Under the pieces are notes generated by a model. The model worked only from the letters and a program-made list of their open reading frames with translations. It did not search any database and was not told the origin of the DNA. Source: Oscarella lobularis (lineage: Eukaryota > Porifera > Homoscleromorpha > Homosclerophorida > Oscarellidae). Taken from it: a stretch of 64,000 bases of DNA. The position numbers were made by a program, and so were the translations under genes. Position 1 is the first letter of the stretch, and each line of letters starts with the position of its first letter. Shown in pieces: positions 33,591 to 45,330 of the stretch. Where the stretch lies: contig NC_089192.1 of NCBI RefSeq assembly GCF_947507565.1, positions 1,546,690 to 1,610,689 on the forward strand. Direction: 5' to 3'.

Positions 33591-35300
33591 CCACATAATT
33601 TCCGAGACACTTGAGGAAATGGCTAGCGTGTTTGCCCCAGCGCCCAAAGTGCTCCGCAACAACGGGAACAAAAGACGAGGATGACCCGGCGGCGCGAACG
33701 ACATATTTCTCGATCTTTCTCTCTTCGCGAATTATCGCTGCAGCACTGTCTTCGACAGACGCACGACGGCACGCCTCGGAGCTCCAGGGATGCGCCAACG
33801 AGATATCCAGATCAAACGATTCCCCTGTGCCGGTGCCCAAGGCGACGATAATATCGGGGCGGTTATCGTTGTTGATGCACTCGTGATGAGGCTTGACCCG
33901 ACAAGAGAGGCCGGCATCTCGAGCGCAATCTGCCCAGCCGGATACGACGCAGTTATGTGCCCAAGTGGGGCCGCCACCGTGTTTGCAGGTGACGAGGTGG
34001 TAACCGCTGCGATCAATCGGCTTGCCGCATTCGCACGTTGAGATGCAAGCCGGGAAGGATAGAGGCTGATCCAGCCTCAAGGATACCGCTAAGCAAAATT
34101 GCAAGGTTTCAGTGCGAGCATCCTTGAGGTGGGCGCAGCCTCCAGCCAACGGCCGGCATGCTTCCCTCGGCACGAGCACAGACGGCTCAATTCCCTGTTG
34201 TCGGCAGCTTCCGACATGAGATGATCCAGAATCGCGGCGTCAGATTCTGATTTTAATTTGCGCTGAAACTTGTCCTTTGAAGGAAACAGGTCGCCGAGGC
34301 TTTGGACTGTAGACTTTTCTGCCGAATTGCCCAGAGGGTGATGAAAACTCAAGACTGCCAGATGTAAGGCAGACTGGATCGAAGAGACGGCGAACGGAGA
34401 CTGATCGGTAGACCACAGCGACGGAAAGCGGATCGGAAGCTCTTGGATTGAATGGCTCCAGGCGGCCATGAAGGCAGCATCAGCAACCGATGACAAGAAG
34501 TGCAAGCCGAAACTGCCCTAGTTGATGGGAAGAGCGACCTGACGCCACTGACTTTTCGAAAGATGGTTGATCAGGAGAAGAGATAAGAAAACTGCTTTAG
34601 ATAAGGCGTCGTGATGATCAACAGCTTTCGCCAAGAGGGACGATGGGACACAGTCCTGCCGAGATGATTGAGGCATGTCGCGTGACAGTGGCGGAGTAGC
34701 AGCAGACCGCATTGAGGGTCATCGAGACGGCGGGTTTCGTCGCACAGGCCTGACCCTTCGTCGACGTCTGAAGGCAGAAGCTCTCAATAAAGGCATCCGA
34801 ACCTACAGGTGAGCCGAGAACAACAGAACCATCAGAGCAACGAGGAAGAGAAGATGGCGTTACAGGACCCCAAGGCGAAAAGATTTCGCACTTCTTATCA
34901 GCGACAACGAGATAAATATCACTGAGCGACGATTTCACCGACTCGAAAAGGTTCAGCGCCGACGACTCCTCCCCAAGAATGAAAACATCATCCAGATATG
35001 CCAAAACCACCACTTCTGGATGATCGGCCTGGAGGCGGCAAATTGAATCGTGCATTCCGAGTGCGAAGAGCGCGGGGCCTAATGGATCCCCCAGGTTCAC
35101 TCCTTCTTCGGAGGACAACAATTTGACGCCACTGTCCGACGCAAATACGAGCCCATACATTGATTGAAAATGATGCAGAAGAGAAGGAAAGTCCGCTGCT
35201 AAACGACTCGATATAGAGTTGAACGCATTTCGAACGTCGGTTTTCAGGACAGCCCATGAGGGTCTGTCTTTCACTTTGCGAACAGGCAAGGCACTTTAGA
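33574..35300 (-). pseudogene. 5'-truncated LINE with C-terminal restriction-like endonuclease
   Basis: The reverse transcriptase segment (KTDVRNAFNSISSRL, GVNLGDPLGPALFALGMH, VVVLAYLDDVFILGEE) lies at 34618-35289. After frame changes come a C-terminal zinc knuckle CECGKPIDRSGYHLVTCKHG (C-x-C-x7-H-x4-C) near 34030 and the endonuclease signature RPDIIVALGTGTGESFDLDI near 33870. This order (RT, CCHC, REL endonuclease) is that of R2/CRE/NeSL-group non-LTR elements, which cut specific targets. The 5' end stops at about 35300, as expected for incomplete target-primed reverse transcription. It abuts the Gypsy relic. Confidence 0.8.
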
Positions 35301-38119
35301 GAGGCATATCAAAGGTATTTGAGGGTGGTGACTACGGTAATTGAAGCCAGTCCATTCAACTAAACTACTTCTACCTTCAGAACATACCTACGAAGGAAGG
35401 AAAAACTGTCTCACAGCATTCTCACGGTCACCCGATCGAGGCGCACAGAATACAGCTGCACGAAATAAATAGAGAATCCTCAATGAGGCTATTAACTAAT
35501 TGTTTTCTAACCTGCGAACCTATCCAAACGTCATGCGTCCACATGTAGATGAAAGAAAACGTGTTCTAGAAGAAACGTTCCTTGCCGACATTGCCGCAAA
35601 AATATCCTGTTTCATGCAAAACGTAAAGGATCGTCTATACACATTTGTCCGCTCCTCTGTCTCAGAGCTGCAACAACTTGGTTTACCGCCTGATACGCCA
35701 ACATGTAGCAGAAAATGGAACGTGCCCCAACACATATCTTGAATGTCCCATTAGCGCCTTTGACTTCACAAAGGGAAAAGAAAAGACATGCCTCAGCATA
35801 AGAGCTAACGAATGGAATACCCCGTTGACCTTATCGCTTATAGAAGCTAGGATCCACGATAGAAGTGAAGAGAATGAAGGACGACATAATGACGCACATT
35901 AGGATTGAATAACAGTCTAAGAGTCGCTCGGTACTGAAGCCTAGTACTTCTGCATATAGAAAATAAAACATTTGAAAGAATCTATACCACTGCCAAATGA
36001 AAATTAGACTTATCTGAATAAAAAGCGGTTTACTGCGTTCAGGACGGATTCATCGGCACTATTTATCATTAGTGCCTACTAAAAGTGATTCTTCCAGAGA
36101 GGTAGCGACCTCAAAAGACACGATTAGATATTAGGGTTACGAGTACACAATAACCCTAGGCGAAACCTAGGGCAGCGAGTTCATACGATCTGGAGGAGCT
36201 ATATAAGACGAGAAAGTAAAAAAGACAAACGATTTATTACTAAAGCATCGTCTACGTCGATGAGCAGAAAGCGACATGACATTCGCGAGTTCCTTTATGC
36301 TACTCGCCGCGATCGAGCTCTAACCTGGGCAAACGTCTTCGAAAAAGCTCCCAAAAGACGCTATACCGGTAGCGTCGTCTTCGAGAGCGTCCGTCCCGAT
36401 GAAAAACGGTCGAGAATGTGTCTTTGTAGCGTGCGCTGCAGCTTTTTTTCTGCATTTGCACTATAATTGCAGCTTTTGTGGAAGCGCTTATTTTTTGGTC
36501 ACACTCTTAAATCTGTTTGAAATTACTATGTCTGTAAATCTTGTGAAATGCAGAAGAATTTGTGAGGTTGTGTCGTAAAGAGGCGAAAAGTTTCGATACC
36601 TCGGCTGCGAAAGAATGAATTCAAGTGCAATTTAAAGGTTTCACTACCTGCCTACAATGGCATCGAACCATGATGGTTTGCAGTGACTGCGATACCGCTT
36701 TTGTTGCTCGAGTTGGGGCCGCCACATTTTCTTAGGGCTTTAGCTATCTCAACTAAACACTACGCGGCTTTCGCCGTTGTGCGCCGAGAATGCCAATAGC
36801 GATGAAATCTAGTCTTTTTAATACATTAAAAAGCTAATGCAGAATTTGTCGAGGAATCGATTTGTGCTAACAGTTTTAAATCGAACTAACCGTTCGCGAG
36901 TTAAAAAATCACAAGTCCCGGATGCAATTTTAAAAATCACTATTTTCTAATTTTCACTCTTTTAAACGATTAACTAGTTTTCAAAAGAATTCTTTTATAA
37001 CCATATTTTTGTGTTTAAAATTTCAAATTTGTTCTAATTGCCCTTTTAGTCTTCAATACTCACAAAATGTAGTATACTACTCTTCGTCCACTTCCCCACC
37101 ATATTCCTTCTCCTTTGCCAAACTTTTTCAATTTTTTAGTCTTATATCAACGTACAATGTCAGTTTATCACCATAGTTGGAATATTACTCTTTGCCATAT
37201 CGTAATAGTGAACATTTTCTCTCGTAACTATTTTGCAATGGATCGATGTCTGTCCGTTATGATTGTACTAATTTTTACGTTCTGTTTTTCCAAGCAATTG
37301 ACGGCACGTTCAATACCTTCCTTTTTCATATGATAGCTTCCTTTTACTTTGTTACTCTTTTGAATAAATGAATGAATGACATACATATATGTGTAAACAC
37401 CGTGTCCTACCTGAACAAGCTCAGTATTGATAATCTTTTTTCAAGTTACATCTAGGAGCGAGTAAGTTCCAAATTTGGCCGAATGACCAGGGCCCTGCCG
37501 TCACCCGCCACGATGAGCATAGCATTCAATTCCCGTATCTCGTTCATCACTTTCGTCTGATGCTTATTCCACACCGTAGAGACAAATCTATGCAGAAAAT
37601 GTCGTTAGTGAGAAATGCCGTTACTGCTGAACAGCGGAGAATTGCTAAACGTCTCAGCGACTTAGACGGTAGAGATCCTGAGATTACGATAGTAGCAAAT
37701 TCCCCTCAGGAACATTTCCATTAAAAGGTTGGCTTGTCCACAGTCGACTCTTCTTTCATTGAGAACATTTTTTGCGGACTTCCAGATACCTTTTACAATC
37801 TTGACGACTTCCGTTGTTACGCTGCTGCAGTAAATATTTGCAGACGCGGAACAGAAGCATCAGGGCGCTCTCAAAGATCAAAAATTTTCTTTCCTCAATC
37901 GGATCATCACGTTCGCATTTGTTTTCATTGTCGGACTCTCTAATAAAACAGTTCCAACATTATTCTCTTTAGTTACTATAATAGAAATTTTCCTAATATG
38001 TCAATTTTATCTGCAAGATCGAATTCGTCATCACTATCATCTATGGAGCGACAAACCGGCAAATATTCAGTAAATTTTATATTTATTTTGTACAATTTAT
38101 TTGCATTGTGTACAGTATT
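35301..38119. other. long gene-poor stretch
   Basis: Several short frames (for example plus strand 35500-35742, 36260-36466, 37115-37333) have no recognisable domain or splice context. The region from about 36480 to 37400 is AT-rich. I can support no gene. Confidence 0.45.
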
Positions 38120-38340
38120 TATATTCATTCTGTACTTTATTGATAACCCGTATGTGCATTTTATAATCATTCTGTACTTTTTTGATAACCCGTATGTGCA
38201 TTTTATATTTATTCTGTACTTTATTATCGATAACCCGTATGTGCATTTTATTTTTATTCTGTACATTATGATGACCCATATGTGCATTTTATTTTTATTC
38301 TGTACTTTATGATGACCCGTGCGTGCGTGCGTGCGTGTCT
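38120..38340. repeat. minisatellite, ~45-bp unit, then (GCGT)n
   Basis: The unit gataacccgtatgtgcattttat...attctgtacttta repeats about four to five times with small changes, followed by tgcgtgcgtgcgtgcgtg near 38320-38336. Confidence 0.85.
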
Positions 38341-38432
38341 GCTTGAGAAGATATATTTATTGCTTATTACTTTATTTGTCCTTAGAGGTTTGAGCGCTCA
38401 TAGTCAAAACAAGCCGTAAAAAGGTTGTCAAA

Positions 38433-40590
38433 CTAGTACAGCCCGTATCCCATACCCTCTGAAATGCTTAGACGACCTGCTTTTTCAAACTCATCAAAAG
38501 ACTTGTCTACCAGTGGCAGAAGAAGGCGCTTGAAACACGTTTGCGCAATGAACAATCCTCCGTGACCAGTTCCCTCGCTCAGTTGGTATCCGATCTCCAA
38601 GGACTTGTACAATAACTGTAGGCAAGTACGACATGCCCGTCCAGAACCTAATCAAGCGCCCTAAGTTAGCCTTATCGTCTGAAGAAAGGAAGTTGCGTGA
38701 TTAGCAGTTTGGTATTTGTGTTTTTGTCTTACCGTAGTCCTTGCTCAAATTGCGAACGAATTGCAGAAAATACTCATAGGCTTTTATCTCTTGGGACGAC
38801 TGCTCTTGAAGTGACGTATCAAACCGATAATGTTGTCTGGATTTATGGTCAGGTACAATCTTTTCAAAGTTGACATCATGTTACTCAGTAGCTTGTCTTG
38901 TTTAATAACGATAATTCTTAAATTGGAAACACTGACTTTTCGTCTTCGTTATAAGATGCCTAAAAGGAAATTAGGTGTCTTCCAAACGTGTCACGAATAT
39001 CCATCATCCCCTCTCTGATATCGTCTAGTTCTCCCTTGAGCTTTAGAAGAGTGTCGTGCACAATTGCTATCTGTGCAGCTTGTCCGCGGTTCTCCTTCGT
39101 AAGCACAATGCCATTAAATCCGGATGCGTTTAAGAGTTGCCAGACTTCGTCGGAAAGAATTGTATCAATTTCAGAATTCGTGTCTGCTTGCATAATCTAG
39201 TGCAAAATAAGTTGCAGAAATTATGGCGGATTTTTCTCTGCCAGGCCAGCCTCGTTGGTACAGCCGTGGGCAATAGAGTGCCCCATTATTAGCCCAAGAA
39301 TTTTATGCATTCCGCAAGACAAAGCAGCCGTGTCGTGTATGGGCGATTTGTGCTCCTCTTGACCTGAATATAACCGGCTACAACACCTTTATTACCACAC
39401 ATTAAAGACTTATACCTTCAAGAAGACGCACCCCGTCTTCGTTTGCCAGTAAGGCATCGTTAAAAAGGTTGAAAAATTCTTTGCAGGGCCCGCCTTAGTC
39501 GATACTTCTCTCTCTCGCAAAGGACAGTCACACGTTCAGCCTTCGCCTAAAATCAAAGTTCGGAAGCTTGTACAGAGTCATGGCCTGGGGGAATATGGGC
39601 TCGTGACGGTCGACAGTGAGAGGAACCCATGGCAAAGAGTCATCAAGGCAAGTATTGATGAACAGCTCAAGTCCGCTACCCTGCTCTTCTACCGTCGACT
39701 CCTCTTCGTCCGACGCGTGCGACTTTGCAGTACCAACAAAGTACACATTGGCTGCTTCGTTCATGTTCCACTGGCAGCTTCGTAACAGCTGTCGCACAGC
39801 ACTAGCAGATGGTTGTGGTTCGCCAAAAATGGCAGCCAGCTCTTCAACAATCGCCTATTTAATTAAAAAGAGGACGTCTTAGCGGAAAATTGTAAAACTT
39901 CGCCAAATAAGTAGCTAACGTTGTGCTCATCCTCTAATAATTGCTGTCGAACGTCCGTTGTGGTGGGAACGGATGGTTAAGCGGACGTAAGCCCTCTCTG
40001 GTTTGCAAAAAAGAGGCGTTGTAGGCGTAGACAAGGGAAGCATGGCCGCAGCTGGCCGATATGACAGAGTACGCGTTCTAGAAGTCGCGTCACGTGGAAT
40101 GTCAGATGATCGTGTAGCAGACTGATGTGTAGCTGTTGTACAATACACACTGGACTCTTCCTAAAAGCCGTTTGTGAGGAGGGTGTGTAAACGACAACTG
40201 TCTTACCCCTGGAGCAGGTACGTCGTCTTCAACCACTATAACAACTTCCTCTGGCGCATTTCCACCTTCATTATCCACAACTTGTAAAGGCTGTGGATTA
40301 GGGCGGTATCGTTCTCTTGCACAACTTGTAAAGGCTGTGGATTAGGGGCGGTATCGTTCTCTTGCTTTTGTGACTCTTCTGCACAGAAGTTCAAAATAAA
40401 CAGTGTATTATTGGACAGAGTCAACCTGTAACTTGTGATTGCAGCTCGTGCAACGCGCGAACGTAAACCTGACGCTGGCCAACGATGTGCTTAAGGAACA
40501 CCCCGTCCAAACAGTGTCTGCTGTAACCGGAGCAGGATGTATTTTGCTCCGAACCAACCGCACAAACTCAAACCTATAGCAGGAAAACAC
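38433..40590 (-). CDS. HECT-type E3 ubiquitin ligase-like gene, copy 1 (frameshifted)
   Basis: Minus-strand multi-exon gene. The N-terminal piece near 40450-40570 is FEFVRLVRSKIHPAPVTADT, then FLKHIVGQRQVYVRALHELQ after a frame change. A UBA/CUE-like helix set near 39730-39850 is ELAAIFGEPQPSASAVRQLL. The HECT N-lobe start (PWVPLTVDRHEPIFPQAMTL) lies near 39600, with GVRLLEG near 39430 and a middle section at 38960-39193. The C-lobe ends at 38433 and contains LGRLIRFWTGMSYLPT and the catalytic-cysteine block IAQTCFKRLLLPLVDKSF (Cys codon 38535-38537). HECT ligases form a ubiquitin thioester on this Cys. It resembles the G2E3-like ligases expanded in marine invertebrates. Frame changes near 38590, 39500 and 40500 cast doubt on function. 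Confidence 0.65.
40275..40370. repeat. ~46-bp tandem duplication inside the HECT copy 1 region
   Basis: The text acaacttgtaaaggctgtgg...ggcggtatcgttctcttg occurs twice in direct tandem, with one copy having an extra g. Confidence 0.85.
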
Positions 40591-40619
40591 AATACATACT
40601 AATGTTGAATACCAAGGTT

Positions 40620-41640
40620 GGATTTAATTGAAACTTTATGTTTAGATTGGGGTGCCCTCCATCTCATTTTGAAAAGGTAATTAAGTGTGTTTCAATAACT
40701 CTCTAGGAGAAAGTCGGCGATTCATGGACCCATGTGATTTACAGGAGACCAAATTCCGGAAGAGTTTGGGTTGAGAATATCCCCGTCTACCTCCTAAACG
40801 ACTCGTTGGATTTCATTGAAACTTTAGGCTAAGTTTGGGGTGCCTCTCTCCCTCACTTTGAAAATGTAATTAAGTTTGTATCAGTAACTGTCTAGGAGAA
40901 AATCGGCGCTTCATGGACCTATGTGATATCGAGTAGACCAAATTTCGACCAGTTCGAATTGAGAATAACCCTGTCTACCTCTTCAATGATTCGTTGATCA
41001 AAACTTTATGTTTAGATTGGGGCGCCCCTCCCCCTCATTTTGAAAACGTAATTATGTTTGTATCAGTCTAAGAGAAAATGGGCGCTTCATGGACCTTTGT
41101 GATGTCCAAATTTCGACAAGTTCGAGCGTAGTCTACTTTTTAATTAAACGACTCGTTGGATTTCATTTAAACTTTATGTTAAGTTTGGGGCCTCTCTTCC
41201 TCATTTTGAAAACGTAAATAAGTTTGTTTCAGTAACTGTCTAGGAGAAAGTCGGCGACTCATGGACCCATGCGATTTACAGGAGACCAAATTCGGACAAG
41301 TTCGAGTTGAGAATATCCCTGTCTATATCCTAAACTATTGGTTTGATTTAATAGAAACTTTATATTAAGTTTGGGGCTCCCCTCCCCCTCATTTTAGAAA
41401 CGTAATTAAGTTTGTTTCAGTAACTGTCTAGGAGAACATCGTTGCTTCATGGACCTATGTAATGTCCAGTAGACCAATTTCCGACAAGTTCGAGTTGAAA
41501 ATATCCCCGTCTACCTCCTAAACGACTCGTTAGTTTAATTGAAACTTTATTTAAGTTTTGAGCTCCCCTCTCCCTCATTTTGAAAAAGTAATTAAGTTTG
41601 TATCAGTAACTGTCTAGAAGAAAATTATGCCGGGTGAAGT
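40620..41640. repeat. satellite-like tandem array, ~180-bp unit, about 5.5 copies
   Basis: The landmarks aaactttatgtttagattgggg, attttgaaaacgtaattaag, tgtctaggagaaa and cgtctacctcctaaacgactcg recur in order at spacings of roughly 170-190 bp. Copies differ by substitutions and small gaps. It has no coding potential and sits beside the HECT copy 1 5' end. Confidence 0.9.
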
Positions 41641-41659
41641 CAGTCAAAAGTATATGTTC

Positions 41660-41850
41660 ATGCTGTTTAGGTTATGAGACACTAGTTTAGGCTATGAGAC
41701 GCAAGTTTATGGTCTTGTTTAGGTTATGAGACACTAGTTAAGTTATATGACACTAGTTTAGGTTAAGGAGCACTAGTTTAGGTTTGAGATATCAGTTTCT
41801 ATATAGTGAGACACCAGTTTAAGTTATCGGACAGTAGTTTAGGTGTTCAA
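41660..41850. repeat. degenerate minisatellite of gttt-aggttatgagacacta units
   Basis: About eight units of 20-30 bp based on gtttaggttatgagacacta directly follow the 180-bp array. Confidence 0.8.
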
Positions 41851-41923
41851 TGAGTTATAATAGTATTTAGCGCATGCGTGAATGAGACAAATGGCCGACG
41901 CAGTTTCTTTTTGGCCGTTTATC

Positions 41924-42240
41924 TTACGGCCCCTTACCGTTGTAGCGAAGAAGAAGTAATGCGGATTGCATATTGCGATAACCGCAGAGCCGCTTGAGAA
42001 AAGAGTTTTCCTTCGCAACAATGCGTTCGAACTCCTCCACCACATAGGCATTGGAGCCGATCGGGCCACCCAGCACCGACATCCCCGACGTTGTGAAGGC
42101 AATGTCAGGAAGCGGCCATGACGCGTCAGCTTCCAGAGAAAGCGCCTCGCATTTATCTGGTCTGGCTTGCAAGGCTAGGCATTCAGATATAACATCTAAC
42201 GTAGAGGTCCCGTATAGCATATCGCAACACCCTCCATTGT
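41924..42240 (-). pseudogene. fragment of a LINE reverse transcriptase related to the REL-type LINE
   Basis: The segment FTTSGMSVLGGPIGSNAYVV near 42040-42110 matches the thumb-region text VVLGSPVGSDAFIESF of the LINE at 33.6-35.3 kb, and the flanking residues (ARPDKCEALS) have the same register. Only about 100 codons remain. Confidence 0.6.
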
Positions 42241-42313
42241 CTTTAGTTGCGACGAGTCTTGCAGTCGTTGAGCCACTTTGGCTGACGAAGAGGACGTACG
42301 TACAAACTGACTT

Positions 42314-42802
42314 TCACGGGAGTCGGAATGGGTGCCGGATGTGTGGACCCACGTGACGAGCGTTGAACAGAAACTGGCGACGACGGTTGAGTTGGCGTTG
42401 TCGGCGGGGATTCTGGTCGCTAAAGATCAGGTTGCTGAGATTCGAGGTTGGCTGCTGTGGCGTATTAGAATTCGCTTGAGCCTTTGACGTTGCCAGTGGC
42501 TGCACAGGTAGTGTTAACTAGTGTTGCTCCTCCACTTCGGATTCTTTTGACGTGAGACGCAACTGACGACGGTTTCGACGGTAGACGTAATCTCCTCATT
42601 TAACCGTGAAAAAACGATTGCTGAGCTTCTTGAGGCATCTAGCAGGTGACCATTCGTTTTCTCCTGGACGCTTTATTCGTAGCCAGTCACCAGGTTCGAT
42701 CGAAGGCAATTCTTTTGCTTTCGTGTCAGAGGCTGCCTTTTGCTTCTCCTTTGTTTCTTCGATGCGACCTTGAATGAGAGTGAGAGAATTCGGATCCAAC
42801 AT
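42314..42802 (-). pseudogene. C-terminal scrap of a Gypsy/Pao-type integrase polyprotein
   Basis: The segment PGDWLRIKRPGENEWSPARC near 42650 is the chromatin-side tail typical of Gypsy integrases. It is followed by a Gln/Pro/Arg-rich tail after a frame change. No upstream pol sequence is present. Confidence 0.6.
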
Positions 42803-42904
42803 CCAACATCGACGATTTCATAGGCAGCTGGGTGCGAATGTGGTGCCCAAACAACAACTTTGCCGGCGATGATTTGAGAGTTTCTGACGGCGTGGCTCAG
42901 TACG

Positions 42905-43003
42905 CCCATAGATACTGGAGAAGGAAGGATTGGAAACGAGCGTACGCTAGTATATAATAGGCTGGCACCATAGATAGAAGAAGAGAGGGATTGGAAACTC
43001 CCC
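42905..43003. mobile_element. two P-type terminal repeats in tandem
   Basis: The first end, cccatagatactggagaagg...ggattggaaacg (42905-42938), is followed at 42966 by caccatagatagaagaagag...ggattggaaactcc. Both match the GGGAT(T/A)GGAAAC core of the P-type ends seen elsewhere in the window. The second is the left end of the truncated P-type copy that follows; the first is the remnant of another insertion. Confidence 0.65.
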
Positions 43004-44045
43004 CTTATCACGTGACTTTTCGTGGACCCAGGGTAGTTACGTTCGCGATGTCGATGCTTCTCAGTGTCCTAGAGGACGTAACAGCAGACACTCGAGTTTC
43101 TACACCTTCCGAAAGATACGCCCAACTGAAGGATGAAGCGACAACGCTGCTGAACGGCGAAAATCGCCCATTTATCGTTGAATTCGGCAAGAAAATGGAA
43201 GATATCGTTCGCAATTGCATCCCCGATCCAACAGGCTTTCGTTCCGTTGCGTCTTTGCACGAAAAATCGCTTCAGCGATTCATGTCTGTCAGAATCGACG
43301 CGCTACCTTCCATTTGGGATCAGCTGTTCGAAAAAGCGAAGATGACGCTCGATGGCCCTCTTTTATCGCAGTGTGTCAATCGGAGATTGTTCGAGAAGTG
43401 TCTAGCCGACGTCCTGAAGCAAAGTGAATTTGCAAGCGCTTCTGCGTTCTCAACTTCACAACGGGATATTTCGACTCTCACTTCAGATGAAGAAAATGCG
43501 CTCAGATATGCGTCAGTCTTTGTTCCATTTAAACTTCTTAAGAAGTATAGTCGTCAATCAACAGAAAGGGCCGTTTCTTTCACTCAAGTTTTGCGATCCA
43601 TGTCAAATGATGAAGACGAGTTGACTGTTGACCACGACCACGACTACACATTCGTGAACTACACCTGCGCTTGGCTCTCTCTCATAGATCGTGGTGGACT
43701 GTTTAGAGTCAACGACGCATCGTACCAGTTCTTTTTAGCTATTGAAATGGTGGTACGATCGTTCTGCCACGGCAACTGGCAGTAAAACAAAAATCAGATG
43801 TCAGTGCACTGCAGTCAGTCTTACGTAGTGCAGATGTGCAGAAGTACTGGAGGGCAATATCTTCAGACCTGGATGACGAAAGTGATCGATCAATGCTTCT
43901 TGAAGAGATAGTTTCGCTTTGGATCACTATGAGAGGCTTCTCACTTACATCATCTTGGTTGGAGAAGTACAAGGAGGCAAAACAAGAAGCAACGAAGAAG
44001 AAAAAGAGCCAGAGAAAAACGTTGCTCAAGGCTCGTCAGCAGTGA
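42991..44045 (+). pseudogene. P-element accessory gene, second copy, one frameshift
   Basis: It starts just inside the terminal repeat; the likely ATG is 43048 (MSMLLSVLEDVTAD). The protein matches the accessory gene of the complete element at 58655-59671: LTSDEENALRYASVFVPFKL, LIDRGGLFRVNDASYQFFLA, then after a frame change at about 43785 SADVQKYWRAISSDLDDESD and IVSLWITMRGFSLTSSWLEK. No enzyme motifs or zinc fingers are visible. It converges on the transposase gene at 44112. Function unknown; conservation of position in two diverged copies argues for a role in the element's life cycle. Confidence 0.7.
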
Positions 44046-44111
44046 ATTGCGAAGTCAACGCGAGGGTACTTTTTCTGAACTTTATTACGTGGTCGTTTTG
44101 GTAGTGGAGAA

Positions 44112-45330
44112 TTATCCACAGTTTAAACCACTAGGAAATAAAAGGCGCTTTCTGCTGCTGTTTTCTCTTACTGGTAACTGTGCCATTGATCCTTGGATTC
44201 GGATAGACGACGAATTTTGCATAAACTGCTGAACACTTGGGTTGTCGTTTCGTCCCCCCTTGCTCCGCTGCTGCCCAAAGTAGTTCTCTAGCGGGTCTTG
44301 ACTCAAGTGCTCGCTCAAGACGTACATAACGTCGTTTCCAGGCAAATTTAGGAGATAGCGAGTCATTTCGACAAAGGACGTAACTAAAGTAAGCTTTGAT
44401 GACTACCATTCCAGTGTAAAAGTTTTTTACTGCACCTGTCATTCGCCACCCGAGTATTGTTTCCTGGCTGAGTTTTAGCCTAGCTTTTTCACTCTTTGAC
44501 AGACCAGTTTGGGATTCCACCCATCGGTCCCATTCTCGCAAATACTCCAAAAACACGTCCATCAGCCACTGTGAATTTTTTCTGTTACAGTGTAATGCTC
44601 ATTTTTATGACCTACCTTCAGTCTGTCGTCTTCTGCTGTTTTGAAGCTTTGGCAATCTTTTTTAGAGCCGCAGTTATGCCGTACATTGAGGCAATCGAAT
44701 GCTCGATCAAACATTTCACAAAATCTTGCTGTCTCTGAACTGCCCTCAATGCCATACATCCGCAAGCCCTTTGCCACTGACGTACTCAAAGTCTGCAAAA
44801 TGGAATCATAGATATTATCCACAGAAACGGTTTGCCAATGACCCTTATTCGTACCTGAGCTGCTAAATCGACTCGCATGCGCGAGTAAGAATTAAGCTGT
44901 ACATGTTCCAGCTTCAGCGTCTTCAGGAGGTACAGGCCTGCGGGTTCGCGTGTGGCTTGAGAACGTTTGTATAGCGTTACCAAATGATTCCAAGTTATTC
45001 GCTTATTGTTTATCTGAATAGAACACTTTAAATATTGCATGAAAGAATACAATGAGGGATGACTGCTCACTGCCATGGATCGAGTTTTTCCTTTCTCGTG
45101 CGAGTGGGACCAGCAATTACGCGTGGTCTTTATCAGATGAGGAACATCGGAACAGAAGTAGAGCCACCGCTTTTCTTTGCTATAAAAATTTGTTGTCTTG
45201 TACAACACGCCATCGCCACTAACTTCGCTGCCATGCATTCGAAAAAAATTTCGGTTTGATGCCGCTCCGTCGCATGATACGCCCATAACCTTGGAGCCAC
45301 AGCACTCTAGATTTCCACCGCCTCCGCTCG
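44112..45330 (-). pseudogene. 5'-truncated P-superfamily transposase
   Basis: Begins at about 45330 in the middle of the RNase H-like domain (GSKVMGVSCDGAASNRNFFR, FCSDVPHLIKTTRNCW). It continues through several introns (LKLEHVQLNSYSRMRVDLAA; LSTSVAKGLRMYGIEGSSET; WLMDVFLEYLREWDRWVESQ) to the C-terminal block LSEHLSQDPLENYFGQQRSK near 44290, where the QDP.E..F acid is the likely third catalytic residue. The N-terminus, including the first catalytic Asp, is missing. Confidence 0.8.

Noticed and set aside
36120-36466. Basic 68-residue frame MSRKRHDIREFLYATRRDRA as a small gene
   Set aside because: No homologous segment elsewhere in the window, no splice context, and its C-terminal half is unlike a folded protein.
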